Positions 32,144 through 40,457 of a DNA stretch of 64,000 bases are shown in pieces. The stretch lies in the NCBI RefSeq assembly GCF_004217545.1, contig NZ_SHKY01000001.1, positions 4,278,001 through 4,342,000 on the forward strand, given 5' to 3'. The position numbers were made by a program, and so were the translations under genes. The DNA comes from Krasilnikovia cinnamomea (GTDB lineage Bacteria > Actinomycetota > Actinomycetes > Mycobacteriales > Micromonosporaceae). The notes below the pieces were generated by a model. The model saw only the letters and a program-made list of their open reading frames with translations. It was not told the DNA's origin and did no database searches. The stretch's first letter is position 1; the number at the start of each line of letters is the position of its first letter.

Positions 32144-32193
32144 GCTGGCTTCGATCTTGGGGACTTCCGGATAGCTCGGCACCGAAACTCATC
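32144..32193 (-). repeat. Dispersed REP-like repeat, copy A (inverted)
   Basis: Read on the minus strand, it shares the core TGAGTT..GGTGC..GCT..CCGGAA.TC with three other intergenic copies (32266, 35646, 35750). With copy B it forms an imperfect inverted repeat around about 70 bases. Confidence 0.55.
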
Positions 32194-32265
32194 ACTGACG
32201 GCAGGTGTCGTGCTGGCCGCGACCCTCGCGGTGGTCGGCATTCGGGCTGCATCGGCTCGGATCTT

Positions 32266-32310
32266 GATGAGTTCGGGTGCGCAGCTGACCGGAACTCTTC
32301 AAGTTCTGGC
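32266..32310 (+). repeat. Dispersed REP-like repeat, copy B
   Basis: Direct-orientation copy beginning GATGAGTTCGGGTGC and continuing CAGCTGACCGGAACTCTTCAA. It is the opposite arm to copy A and ends 16 bases before the PadR promoter. Confidence 0.55.
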
Positions 32311-32325
32311 TGAGGGGCCGCCAGC

Positions 32326-32355
32326 TTGACGGTATTTCGCACTGCGGACTACCGT
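32326..32355 (+). promoter_or_regulatory. Sigma-70-type promoter of the padR gene, leaderless
   Basis: TTGACG (32326-32331), an 18-base spacer and TACCGT (32350-32355). The expected transcription start falls at about 32362-32363, exactly on the GTG of padR. There is no ribosome-binding site, so the mRNA is probably leaderless. Confidence 0.65.
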
Positions 32356-32362
32356 GCACCGC

Positions 32363-32692
32363 GTGGATACGACCCAGCTGCTCAAGGGGGTCCTGGATCT
32401 GGCCGTGCTGGCGGTGCTGTGCGAGGAGGACGGCTACGGCTACGACATCCTGCGGCGGCTGCGCGCCGCGGGCCTCGCCGACGTCGGCGACGCTTCCGTG
32501 TACGGCACGCTGCGGCGCCTGTTCAACGCCGGCTACCTGACCACGTACGTCGTGCCGAGCGACGAGGGTCCACATCGCAAGTACTACGCGTTGAATCCTG
32601 CTGGCCGAGCGGAGTTGCAGCGCGGTGGCAAGGTGTGGTACGGCTTCGCATCCACCATGAACGATCTGCTTCGGGAGCGGGGGACGGCGTGA
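32363..32692 (+). CDS. PadR family transcriptional regulator
   Basis: 109 residues, one winged helix: TTQLLKGVLDLAVLAVLCEE, then GYGYDILRRL (helix 2), recognition region DASVYGTLRRLFNAGYL and wing SDEGPHRKYYAL. GTG at 32363 is chosen over the in-frame GTG at 32354 because the promoter -10 box overlaps the latter. It is coupled (GTGA) to the HAAS membrane protein. PadR plus HAAS pairs usually control their own operon and a membrane function. Confidence 0.9.
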   Translation: MDTTQLLKGVLDLAVLAVLCEEDGYGYDILRRLRAAGLADVGDASVYGTLRRLFNAGYLTTYVVPSDEGPHRKYYALNPAGRAELQRGGKVWYGFASTMNDLLRERGTA

Positions 32693-33627
32693 ACGGAACG
32701 GCACAGGACGAGATCGCCGCGTACGTCTTCGCGGTCCGCGCGGCCCTCGGTGACCTTCCGGAGTCACTGCGCGACGAGCTGCTCGAGGACCTGCCCGAGC
32801 ACCTGGCCGAGGTGCTGGCTGAGGGCGAGGGCACCCTGATCGAGCGGCTCGGGGTGCCCAGCGCGTACGCGGCGGAGCTGCGTACCAGCGCGGGCTTCGT
32901 CGGTGGCTTCCCCGACCCGCCGCCGCCCAGCCCCGACCGGCTCCGCGAGCTGGGCCAGGAGCTGCGGCGCGGGCTCGGCATCGTCGACCGGCGCCTCGGG
33001 CCGTTGTTCGGCGCCGCGCGGGCCAGCGAGTTCCTGGCCATGCTGCGCCCCGCGTGGTGGGTGCTGCGCGGCTACCTCGTCGCGATGGTCCTCGCCGGCA
33101 TCCTGGACGACAGCGGCCAGTCCATCGGGCTGCTCCCGCGCATCGGCGGCAGCGAGGCGGTGGCGCTGGTGCTGCTGGCCGCCGGCGTCCTCGGCTCGAT
33201 CTGGGTCGGCCGCCGGACGGTCAATCTCACCCACTGGCCCCGGTACGCGCTGTACGCCGCGTCCGTCATCCTGGTGATCGTCGCGCTGGGCGGCTTCACC
33301 CTCGCCGACAGCAACAGCCTCGACCCCGAATACACCGACGTCGGCTACAGCGACCCGTACGGAAATGTCCAGGATGTGTTTGTCTACGACCAGCAGGGTC
33401 GGCTGGTCAAAGGGGCGCGGCTGTTCGATCAGGACGGCACCCCGATCCACCTGGGCAACCCCTGGTGCGACGTCGCCGCCGACGGCAGTGGCCCGAACGC
33501 AGCCGACGAGTCGGTCTACCCCTATTGCCCGCAGAACGCCCCCTTCGAGATGCCATCGGCAGGACCGACGGGCTCGGCCTCACCGCGAACCCCGTCGGCG
33601 ACCGCCGCGCCCAGCCCCGGCCGGTAG
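32689..33627 (+). CDS. HAAS/DUF1700-type membrane protein
   Basis: 312 residues. An N-terminal HAAS-like helical domain (about 5-60; LPESLRDELLEDLPEHLAEV), about four transmembrane helices (about 120-210) and an extracytoplasmic C-terminal part (YGNVQDVFVYDQQGRLVKGA) with a Ser/Thr/Pro tail. It starts at a GTG that overlaps the padR stop. It is probably the effector controlled by PadR; the biochemical role is not known. Confidence 0.8.
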   Translation: MNGTAQDEIAAYVFAVRAALGDLPESLRDELLEDLPEHLAEVLAEGEGTLIERLGVPSAYAAELRTSAGFVGGFPDPPPPSPDRLRELGQELRRGLGIVDRRLGPLFGAARASEFLAMLRPAWWVLRGYLVAMVLAGILDDSGQSIGLLPRIGGSEAVALVLLAAGVLGSIWVGRRTVNLTHWPRYALYAASVILVIVALGGFTLADSNSLDPEYTDVGYSDPYGNVQDVFVYDQQGRLVKGARLFDQDGTPIHLGNPWCDVAADGSGPNAADESVYPYCPQNAPFEMPSAGPTGSASPRTPSATAAPSPGR

Positions 33628-33724
33628 GCAGCACCGGAGCGGGGTCGCGCCCGCGAGGGGTTGATCGCTAAGTTGTCGTCCGGTGTTCGGTCGGCCGTCG
33701 ACCGACTCCGCGAAAGGACGCGAA

Positions 33725-34240
33725 GTGAGCAACCCGGTTGGGCCGACCCCCGCCCCCGAGGGCGGCAACACCCCCGCCTCCGACCCGAACGCCGCCGTCT
33801 CCGACGCCAAGGCCGCCGCCGTCGACCCGAAGGCCGCTGTCTCCGGCCCGAAGGCCGGGTCCGCCGCGCCGAAGAAGAAGAAGTCGAAGGCCGTCTGGAT
33901 CATCCTGGCCGTCGTCGCCGTGCTCGTGCTCGTCCTGGTCGTCGTCGGCGGAGTGGTGGTGGGCATGTTCGCCGACCCGACCAAGGACGCCAAGGCCGGC
34001 GACTGCCTCGCCTCCGAGGCCGCCAAGGATGTCAAGGTCGGCGAGCGGGGCGTCGCGAAGATGACGATGGTCGACTGCGCTTCCCGCGATGCCGCCTTCG
34101 TCGTCCTGGGCCGCGTCGACGGCGTCACCGACGTCAACAACGGCGCCTGCGAGAAGTACGTCAAGGAGGGCGAGCAGTACCTCGCCGTCGCCGGCGAGTC
34201 CGGCGACGGTTACCTGCTCTGCCTCAAGCCCAAGTCCTGA
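33725..34240 (+). CDS. Single-pass membrane protein with Pro/Ala-rich cytosolic N-terminus
   Basis: 171 residues. A low-complexity N-terminus (about 1-52) with a KKKK stop-transfer stretch, one strongly hydrophobic helix (VWIILAVVAVLVLVLVVVGG) and an external domain of about 90 residues with four Cys that could form two disulfides (GDCLAS, MVDCAS, NGACEK, LLCLKP). This is the common actinobacterial septum/secretion-associated-like layout without an assigned function. The GTG at 33725 follows AAAGGA. A terminator follows. Confidence 0.75.
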   Translation: MSNPVGPTPAPEGGNTPASDPNAAVSDAKAAAVDPKAAVSGPKAGSAAPKKKKSKAVWIILAVVAVLVLVLVVVGGVVVGMFADPTKDAKAGDCLASEAAKDVKVGERGVAKMTMVDCASRDAAFVVLGRVDGVTDVNNGACEKYVKEGEQYLAVAGESGDGYLLCLKPKS

Positions 34241-34246
34241 CGGTGC

Positions 34247-34278
34247 CCGGGCGGCGTGGCGGGCGCCGCGCCGCCCGG
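34247..34278 (+). terminator. Hairpin terminator
   Basis: A 10-bp perfect G/C stem (34247-34256 with 34269-34278), 12-base loop, then TTCC, directly after the membrane-protein stop. Confidence 0.7.
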
Positions 34279-34307
34279 TTCCGCAGGTTCCAGCGCGTCC
34301 ACCATGG

Positions 34308-34481
34308 TCAGATCCGCCACCCTCGGGCGGCGTGACGGTTGGCATCGGGGCAGGCGAGGGTAGCCCCGCACGCCGGGCACCACCGGCTCTTCTGCCGGAA
34401 CGTCAGCAGCCCCGCGAGAACCCCACCGCCAGCGCCGGACCGATCACCATCACCAGTTCCATCTCCGCCTCCCGGCATCAT
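34308..34481 (-). CDS. Possible small zinc-ribbon membrane protein, perhaps frameshifted
   Basis: A 57-codon frame ends GVLAGLLTFRQKSRWCPACG, then ATLACPDANRHAARGWRI. This looks like a short hydrophobic helix followed by a CxxC/CxnH zinc-ribbon-like knot. Its own N-terminus (MMPGGGDGTGDGDRSG) is unconvincing. In the next frame an ATG at 34462, with a strong GGGAGGCGGAG in front, encodes MELVMVIGPALAVG. A -1 shift would join the two into a natural membrane-anchored peptide. Small proteins of this look accompany XRE/DUF397 genes, from memory. It is either a frameshifted gene, a shifted product or a base error. Confidence 0.4.
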   Translation of the reverse strand: MMPGGGDGTGDGDRSGAGGGVLAGLLTFRQKSRWCPACGATLACPDANRHAARGWRI

Positions 34482-34621
34482 TCCTGCGTGTCTTCACAGT
34501 CTGGTGACGGCATCGATACGCTCGGAAGCTCTTGCGCCGGTCCCCGGCGGTGCCGTGTGCCCGGCCCCGGGCCCGTGGGGACGTGTGGCGGAGCCCGGCG
34601 GACGTGTGGCGGGAGTGTGCG

Positions 34622-35431
34622 ATGGCCGAGGTGTCGGAGTCAGCGTCGAGCTTCCTGGTGAACGAGTTACGGCGTTCGCGCTCGGCCGCCGGCCTCAGCC
34701 AGGAAGACCTCGGCAAGGCCATCAACTACTCGTCATCCCTGGTCAGCGCCGTAGAAAACGGCCAACGCCCACCCACCCGGGACTATCTCGCAGGCGTGGA
34801 CCGTGCCTTGGATACGGGCGGCCTCTTCCAGCGCCTGCTCGACAACCTGGTCCGCACCGATCAATCGCCGGTCTGGTTTCGGGACTGGCTCGTTTTCGAG
34901 CGCGAGGCGACACTCGTCAGATGGTTCGACCCGTCAATCGTTCCGGGCCTGCTGCAGACGGAGGACTACGCCCGCGCGATCTTCGCGGGGTCCAGGCTCA
35001 TCGACGACGAAGAGGTCGAGCGGCGCGTCGTTGCTCGGCTGGAGCGCCAGGAGGTCCTCAGGGCGCCACGGCCGCCGCATCTCCTTGCGATCATCGATGA
35101 GGGAACACTGCGCCGACCCGTGGGCAGTCCCGAGACGATGGCGGCGCAGTGCGAACACCTGCTGCGTTGCGCGGACAGATCCACCATTCAGATTAACGTC
35201 GTACCGGCAGCCGCGGGCGCCTATGCGGGCCTGGCTGGGCCATTCGTCATCAGCAAGGGAGACGAGTTCGAGGTGGCCATGATGGACACCCCGTGGCCCG
35301 TGCAGGTGCTTCATCGGCGTGATGCCGTTGATAGCCTGATCAAGAGATGGGAGGCGATCCGTGGTGAAGCGTTGCCCCGGATGCAGTCGATAGGGCTGAT
35401 CAAGGAGGTGCTGGCAAGATGGCAGACCTGA
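34622..35431 (+). CDS. XRE-family regulator with DUF5753 domain, TTA-containing
   Basis: 269 residues. N-terminal helix-turn-helix (about 12-65; LRRSRSAAGLSQEDLGKAIN), then the DUF5753 ligand/partner domain (VPGLLQTEDYARAIF, about 105). These regulators work with small DUF397 partners, and one lies downstream overlapping by 13 bases. Codon 16 (34667-34669) is TTA, the rare Leu codon read only by the UAA tRNA also present in this window, so translation may depend on bldA. The ATG is preceded by GGGAG. The 34282-34621 stretch before it holds the small minus-strand frame and probably the promoter. Confidence 0.9.
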   Translation: MAEVSESASSFLVNELRRSRSAAGLSQEDLGKAINYSSSLVSAVENGQRPPTRDYLAGVDRALDTGGLFQRLLDNLVRTDQSPVWFRDWLVFEREATLVRWFDPSIVPGLLQTEDYARAIFAGSRLIDDEEVERRVVARLERQEVLRAPRPPHLLAIIDEGTLRRPVGSPETMAAQCEHLLRCADRSTIQINVVPAAAGAYAGLAGPFVISKGDEFEVAMMDTPWPVQVLHRRDAVDSLIKRWEAIRGEALPRMQSIGLIKEVLARWQT

Positions 35432-35631
35432 CCGGCGCCGTCTGGCGCAAGTCGACTCGCAGCGACACGGGCGGCAACTCGTGCGTCGAGGTCGCCAAGA
35501 ACGTCCCCGGTGTGGTCGGTGTGCGTGACAGCAAGGACCGGTTCGGCCCGGTGCTGACCTTCGACCCGGATGCCTGGACCCGGTTCCTCGACGGCGTCAA
35601 GAACGGCGAGTTCGAACTCGCCTCCGACTGA
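35419..35631 (+). CDS. DUF397 protein
   Basis: 70 residues with the family core WRKSTRSDTGGNSCVEVA and VVGVRDSKDRFGPVLTF, then WTRFLDGVKNGEF. DUF397 proteins are small partners of the XRE-DUF5753 regulators (WhiJ/BldB-like systems in Streptomyces). This one overlaps its regulator's stop by 13 bases, implying coupled synthesis in a fixed ratio. Confidence 0.93.
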   Translation: MADLTGAVWRKSTRSDTGGNSCVEVAKNVPGVVGVRDSKDRFGPVLTFDPDAWTRFLDGVKNGEFELASD

Positions 35632-35645
35632 CCGCCTTGAACTCT

Positions 35646-35694
35646 GGATGTTGGTGACTTGCGGTGCGTGGCTGACCGAATGTCTTCAACGTTC
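35646..35694 (+). repeat. Dispersed REP-like repeat, copy C
   Basis: Starts GGATGTTGGTGACTTGCGGT and contains the shared GCTGACCGAA..TCTTCAA core. It lies just after the DUF397 gene. Confidence 0.55.
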
Positions 35695-35749
35695 GCGGCG
35701 CGCAGCCTTGGGGCCGCGCCTGTTCCCGGTTGCTGGCCGCCTGACCACT

Positions 35750-35795
35750 GGATGTTGGTGAGTTGAGGTGTGGGGCTGACCGGAAGTCCGCATCT
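35750..35795 (+). repeat. Dispersed REP-like repeat, copy D
   Basis: Starts GGATGTTGGTGAGTTGAGGT and continues GGCTGACCGGAAGTC, 104 bases after copy C in the same orientation. The rest of 35632-35957 shows no gene that I can support. Confidence 0.55.
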
Positions 35796-35957
35796 TTGCC
35801 GATGGGCGAACCCGGACACGACCGACGCCGCCGCCGAGCAATCCGTGACCGCGTCGCGCAGGATCGGAGGGCTGGCCGCGCGGACACCCCCGGGGCTGGG
35901 CACGGCCAGGAACCACCCGCCCGGCCCGGCGTACGTGGGAAGTGCTCTGCTGGTGCG

Positions 35958-36704
35958 GTGACCACCCGTACCCCGGATGAGGTGGTGGCCCGCGCGGCCG
36001 CCGCCCCCGACCTGCCCGCCCTCGACGCCGCCGTGGCCGACTGTTTCGCCTGCCCCCGCCTGGTCGCCTGGCGGGAGCGGGTCGCGGCCGAGCGCCGCGC
36101 CGCGTTCCGTGACCAGACCTACTGGGGGCGCCCGGTGCCCGGCTACGGGACGTCCGACGCGGTCATCGGCATTCTGGGCCTGGCTCCCGCCGCGCACGGC
36201 GGCAACCGCACCGGCCGCATCTTCACCGGGGACCGTTCGGGGGATGTGCTGTTCGCGGCGTTGCACCGGGCCGGGCTGGCCAACCAGCCGACCAGCGTCG
36301 CGGCCGACGACGGTCTCACTCTGGCGCACACCCGGATCTTCGCGGCGGTACGGTGCGCCCCGCCCGACAACAAGCCGTCACCGGCCGAACGCGACACCTG
36401 CGCCCCGTGGCTGCACCGCGAGCTGGCCCTGATCCGGCCGACGTTGCGAGTGGTGGTGGCGCTCGGCGCGTTCGCCTGGGCCGCGTGGTGGCCCGCCGCC
36501 CGCGCGGTGTACGGCCACCGGCCGCCCAGCCCCCGCCCCGCCTTCGGTCACGGCGCCCACGTCAGCCTGCCCGAAGTGCCAGAAATGCCGGACCTGCTGG
36601 GCTGCTACCACGTGAGTCAGCAGAACACGTTCACCGGGAGGCTGACGCCCGCGATGCTGGACGACGTCTTCGGTCGTGCCAAAGAGCTGGCGGGCCTGGC
36701 ATGA
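35958..36704 (+). CDS. udgB: Family 5 uracil-DNA glycosylase (UdgB)
   Basis: 248 residues. It removes uracil and other deaminated bases from DNA. Motif A reads GLAPAAHGGNRTGRIFTGD and motif B HVSQQNTFTGRLT, both diagnostic of UDGb. Four Cys (CFACPRLVAW near the start, then CAPPDNKPSPAERDTCAPWL) fit a 4Fe-4S site. The frame is open upstream through repeat copy D, but the GTG at 35958 gives the family start (TTRTPDEVVARAAAAPDL). No clear ribosome-binding site. Confidence 0.9.
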   Translation: MTTRTPDEVVARAAAAPDLPALDAAVADCFACPRLVAWRERVAAERRAAFRDQTYWGRPVPGYGTSDAVIGILGLAPAAHGGNRTGRIFTGDRSGDVLFAALHRAGLANQPTSVAADDGLTLAHTRIFAAVRCAPPDNKPSPAERDTCAPWLHRELALIRPTLRVVVALGAFAWAAWWPAARAVYGHRPPSPRPAFGHGAHVSLPEVPEMPDLLGCYHVSQQNTFTGRLTPAMLDDVFGRAKELAGLA

Positions 36705-36750
36705 TTCCACCTCGACCGCCAACCCCGGAGCCACGGAACAGGGCCTGAGA

Positions 36751-37476
36751 GTGGACCTCGCCGCATTGCGCCGCTGGTGGCCCGTGGCCGCCGTGCTCGG
36801 GCTGCTGTTCCTTGCCGCCCTGGCCGCGACCCGGTCGGCGCCGCAGTTGGAGCGGATCACCCCCGAGGAGGCGGTCGCCACCACCGCGGCGCCGTTGCTG
36901 CCGCCGTCCGAGCCCACGCCCGGGCCGTCCGGCGCCGAGGCCACCCCGTCGAGCGCGCCGACCCCCGAGGCGGCGAGCGGCCTGCCCGACTGGGTCGGTA
37001 CGGCCGCGGTCGCCGTACTCGTCGTGACGGGTCTGATCGTGCTGGCGCTGATCGTCTGGGCGCTGGTCCGCGATCAGGCGCGCCGCCGGGCCCGCCGGGG
37101 TGGCCGCCGCGTCACCCGTCAGGCGGAACCGGGCAGCGCCGAAGACATCGTGGCGGTGCTGGACGCGGGCCTGGACGAGCTGTCCGACGCCGACCGCGAC
37201 CCGCGCCGGGCGGTCATCGCCTGCTGGGTACGGCTGGAGCAGGCCGCCGCCGCGGCGGGCACTCCGCGCCACCCGGGCGACACCCCGACCGACCTGATCG
37301 CCCGGCTGCTGGCCGAGCAGCACGTCGACGCCCAGGTGCTGGCGGCCTTCGCCGCGGTGTACCGGGAGGCCCGGTACGCCACCACGCACACGGTCGACGA
37401 GCGGATGCGCGGCCAGGCCCGCACGGCGCTGCAGCAGCTCCGCGCCGACCTGGGCGCGGAGGTGGCCGCCCGATGA
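36751..37476 (+). CDS. DUF4129 membrane protein
   Basis: 241 residues. Two transmembrane helices (about 10-28 and 90-110), a Pro/Thr/Ser-rich loop between them, and the C-terminal cytosolic DUF4129 domain (VIACWVRLEQAAAAAGTPRH, then TPTDLIARLL). DUF4129 proteins accompany MoxR/DUF58 operons, often with a transglutaminase that is absent here. The GTG at 36751 lacks a strong ribosome-binding site. It is the first gene of a five-gene membrane operon. Confidence 0.8.
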   Translation: MDLAALRRWWPVAAVLGLLFLAALAATRSAPQLERITPEEAVATTAAPLLPPSEPTPGPSGAEATPSSAPTPEAASGLPDWVGTAAVAVLVVTGLIVLALIVWALVRDQARRRARRGGRRVTRQAEPGSAEDIVAVLDAGLDELSDADRDPRRAVIACWVRLEQAAAAAGTPRHPGDTPTDLIARLLAEQHVDAQVLAAFAAVYREARYATTHTVDERMRGQARTALQQLRADLGAEVAAR

Positions 37477-37504
37477 GCGAGCGGGTACGGCGGGTGAGCG
37501 CGCC

Positions 37505-38089
37505 ATGAGTGAACGCGACGGCGGGCTCGACGACCTGTTCTCCAGCGCGGCGGAGCCCGTACCGGATCTGCCGGAGGTGCGCAGGCCGCGCTCGCGGACG
37601 GCCTGGATCGTCCGCAATGTGCTGCTGGTGGTCGCCGCGACCGTGGTGACCGTGGCGGCGCTGCGCTCGGCGGGGATCTCCGTGTCGCTGCTGCTGATCG
37701 TCGCCGCGTTCGTGGCGCTGCGGCTGCTGATGCTGGCCGTCTCGCAGGTGGCGGCGCCCGCGCCGCCGCGGGCCACGTCCCGTCCCGCCGATTCCGAACA
37801 CCTGAGCCAGGGCGGGGACGCGCTGCGGGCCGCGGTGCGCCGCTGGGAGCTGCGGCTGGACTGGGCGCAGAGCGACGCCGACCAGTACTCGCGTAACGTC
37901 CTGCCCGTCATCGCCGAGCTCACCGACGAGCGGTTGCGGCTGCGGCACGGCATCACCCGGGCATCCGACCCGCGCCGGGCCCGTGAGCTGCTGGGCGAGG
38001 CGCTGTGGCAGACCCTCGCGGAGCCCGGCCGGCGCCCGCCGAAGGGGCGCGATCTGGCCGCGTACGTGGAAACACTGGAACGACTGTGA
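37505..38089 (+). CDS. Two-helix membrane protein of the MoxR operon
   Basis: 194 residues. Two hydrophobic helices (about 34-75) flanked by an acidic N-terminus and a C-terminal helical domain (WELRLDWAQSDADQYSRNVL). I do not recognise a named family, but a protein of this layout regularly sits between the DUF4129 gene and moxR in actinobacteria. A short frame from ATG 37473 (MSERVRRVSAP) ends just past this start and resembles it, possibly a small duplication. Confidence 0.75.
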   Translation: MSERDGGLDDLFSSAAEPVPDLPEVRRPRSRTAWIVRNVLLVVAATVVTVAALRSAGISVSLLLIVAAFVALRLLMLAVSQVAAPAPPRATSRPADSEHLSQGGDALRAAVRRWELRLDWAQSDADQYSRNVLPVIAELTDERLRLRHGITRASDPRRARELLGEALWQTLAEPGRRPPKGRDLAAYVETLERL

Positions 38090-38102
38090 GAAGGGCGGAT
38101 TC

Positions 38103-39104
38103 GTGACGGACGCACGCGTGGAGGTGATGCCGCCCTACGAGGTGGGGCGGCTGGCGGGCGCGGTCCTGGACTCCGTCGGCACCGTGGTGGTCGGCAAGCG
38201 GGACTCGCTGGAACTGGTGCTCGCGGGCATCCTCGCGGGCGGCCACGTGCTGCTGGAGGACCTGCCGGGGCTCGGCAAGACGCTGACCGCCCGCTCCTTC
38301 GCCCAGGCCCTGGGTCTCGACTTCCGGCGGCTGCAGTTCACCCCCGACCTGCTGCCCGCCGACGTCACCGGCTCATTCCTCTACGACCAGCGCAAGGGCG
38401 ACTTCGCGTTCCGCGCGGGCCCGGTCTTCACCAACATGCTGCTGGCCGACGAGATCAACCGGACCCCGCCGAAGACCCAGGCGGCCCTGCTGGAGGCCAT
38501 GCAGGAGAAGCAGGTCTCCGTGGAGGGCGTCACCTACCGGCTGGAGCCGCCGTTCCACGTGCTGGCCACCGCCAACCCGATCGAGTACGAGGGCACGTAC
38601 CCGCTGCCCGAGGCCCAGCTCGACCGGTTCATGCTGCGGGTCTCGTTCGGTTACCCCACCGCCGAGGAGGAGTGGGACGTGCTGCGCCGCCGGATGGCGC
38701 GCCGCCAGGAGGAGGCCCAGCTCGCCCCCGTGGTCGACGCGCGCACCCTGCAGGCGATGCAGGCGTCGCTGGAGACCGTGGCCGTGGAGGACTCGATCGG
38801 CCGGTACATCGTCGCGCTGACCTCGGCCACCCGCGAGCACGGCTCCGCGCTGGTCGGCTCGTCGCCGCGCGGCTCGCTGGCCCTGCTGCTGCTGGCCCGG
38901 GCCCGCGCCGCCATGGCCGGGCGTGACTTCGTGGTGCCCGAGGACGTCAAGGAGGTGGCCGTCCCGGCGCTGGCGCACCGGATCACGCTGCGTCCGGAGA
39001 TGTGGCTGCGCCGCGTCGACCCGTCCTTCGTGGTGCACGAGGTGCTGGCCGCGGTGCCCGCCCCGGCCAGCGGCGCGCTGCCGAGCGGGTATCCGCGGCA
39101 ATGA
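38103..39104 (+). CDS. MoxR family AAA ATPase
   Basis: 333 residues. Walker A is EDLPGLGKT, Walker B LLADEINRTPPKTQAALLEA, sensor 1 ATANPIEYEGTYPLPEAQLD. MoxR ATPases act as chaperone-like activators together with DUF58/VWA proteins. The GTG at 38103 follows GAGAAGG. Its stop overlaps the ATG of the DUF58 gene (ATGA), so the two are made together. Confidence 0.93.
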   Translation: MTDARVEVMPPYEVGRLAGAVLDSVGTVVVGKRDSLELVLAGILAGGHVLLEDLPGLGKTLTARSFAQALGLDFRRLQFTPDLLPADVTGSFLYDQRKGDFAFRAGPVFTNMLLADEINRTPPKTQAALLEAMQEKQVSVEGVTYRLEPPFHVLATANPIEYEGTYPLPEAQLDRFMLRVSFGYPTAEEEWDVLRRRMARRQEEAQLAPVVDARTLQAMQASLETVAVEDSIGRYIVALTSATREHGSALVGSSPRGSLALLLLARARAAMAGRDFVVPEDVKEVAVPALAHRITLRPEMWLRRVDPSFVVHEVLAAVPAPASGALPSGYPRQ

Positions 39105-40417
39105 ACAACGCGGCGGACGACGGGGCTCCGACCTGGGTGCCGACCCGGGCGCTCGGGCGGGCGGTGCTGCTCACCGGCCTGCTGCTGGTGCTCGGGGTCG
39201 CCCTGGGGCGGGTGGATCTGGTGCTGCTGGCGGCGCCGTTCGCGATCGGCGCGGCGGTGGGGCTGCGCCGGATGCCCCGCGCCGCCCCCGAGATCACCAT
39301 CGAGGCCGACGCCGAACACGTCGTCGAGGGCGGCAAGGTCACCGCGGGGCTCACCGTCGCCAACCCCGACGGCATCACGTACGACCTGGTCGTGGTGCGC
39401 ACCCGGACGTCGCCGTGGCTGCGGCTGGAGAAGGCCGACCGGCCCTTCGGGATCACCGTACGGTCGCAGCGCTGGCGCGCGATCGACCTGCCCGGCGAGG
39501 CCCTGCGCTGGGGCCGCCACGACGTGGGCCCGGCGGCCGCCCGGGTCGCCGCGTGCGGTGGCCTGCTGGCCTGCCGTCCGGTGCTCACCCCCGCGAGCGC
39601 GGTCCGGGTGTACCCGGTCACCGAGCCGTTCGCGGCCGTCGACGCGATGCCCGCGGCGGCCGGGCTGGTCGGCAACCACCGGTCCCGGCGCCCCGGCGAG
39701 GGCGGCGAGCTGGCCGGGGTACGCCCGTTCGCCCCCGGCGACCGGCTGCGCCGCATCGACTGGCGGGTGTCACTGCGTACCCGTGACCTGCACGTGGCGG
39801 CCACCCTGTCGGACCGCGACGCCGAGGTGCTGCTGCTGCTCGACGTGCTCGGCGAGGCGGGCCGCTCCGGCGGGATCCGGGGCAGCGCCTCCGTGCTCGA
39901 CACGACGGTCCGGGCGGCCGCGGCGATCGCCGAGCACTATCTGCAGCGCGGCGACCGGGTGTCGCTTCTGGAGTACGGCCAGTCCGCCCGGCGGCTGCGC
40001 CCCGCCACCGGCCGCCGCCAGTACCTGACCGCCCTGGAGTGGCTGCTCGACGTGCGCGCGGACGTCTCGGACGCGGACCCCTCCGAGCACCTCCTCGGCA
40101 TGCAGCACATCTCCTCCGACGCCCTGGTCGTGGTGCTGACCCCGCTGGTCGACCCGCGCGCCGCCGACATGCTGGCCCAGCTGGCCCAGTCGGGCCGGTT
40201 CACGGTCGCGGTGGACACCCTGCCCGCCGAGGTGACCCCGCCGCGGCGCAGCGCCTGGACCCCGCTGGCCACCCGCCTGTGGCGCCTCGAACGGGAGAAC
40301 GTGCTGGGCCGCCTGCGCGAGCACGGCGTCCCCGTGGTGACCTGGGCCGGTGCGGGCAGCCTCGACCTGGTGCTGCGCGACGTGGCCCGGACGGCCTCCG
40401 CGCCGAGGGGGCGCTGA
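39101..40417 (+). CDS. DUF58 domain membrane protein
   Basis: 438 residues. Two N-terminal hydrophobic helices (about 18-55), a beta-rich region, then the DUF58 core (GVRPFAPGDRLRRIDWRVSL, about 205) and a VWA-like fold (LLLLDVLGEAG). It works with the co-translated MoxR ATPase. The process served by this operon is not evident from the neighbours; cell-envelope assembly is a family-level guess. Confidence 0.9.
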   Translation: MNNAADDGAPTWVPTRALGRAVLLTGLLLVLGVALGRVDLVLLAAPFAIGAAVGLRRMPRAAPEITIEADAEHVVEGGKVTAGLTVANPDGITYDLVVVRTRTSPWLRLEKADRPFGITVRSQRWRAIDLPGEALRWGRHDVGPAAARVAACGGLLACRPVLTPASAVRVYPVTEPFAAVDAMPAAAGLVGNHRSRRPGEGGELAGVRPFAPGDRLRRIDWRVSLRTRDLHVAATLSDRDAEVLLLLDVLGEAGRSGGIRGSASVLDTTVRAAAAIAEHYLQRGDRVSLLEYGQSARRLRPATGRRQYLTALEWLLDVRADVSDADPSEHLLGMQHISSDALVVVLTPLVDPRAADMLAQLAQSGRFTVAVDTLPAEVTPPRRSAWTPLATRLWRLERENVLGRLREHGVPVVTWAGAGSLDLVLRDVARTASAPRGR

Positions 40418-40457
40418 CCGTGTCCGATCCGTCGACGCCGCGCCGGAGGTGGTGGCC

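Noticed and set aside
34339..35100. Alternative plus-strand frame over the XRE regulator start
   Set aside because: Out of frame with a clear helix-turn-helix gene; no motif of its own.
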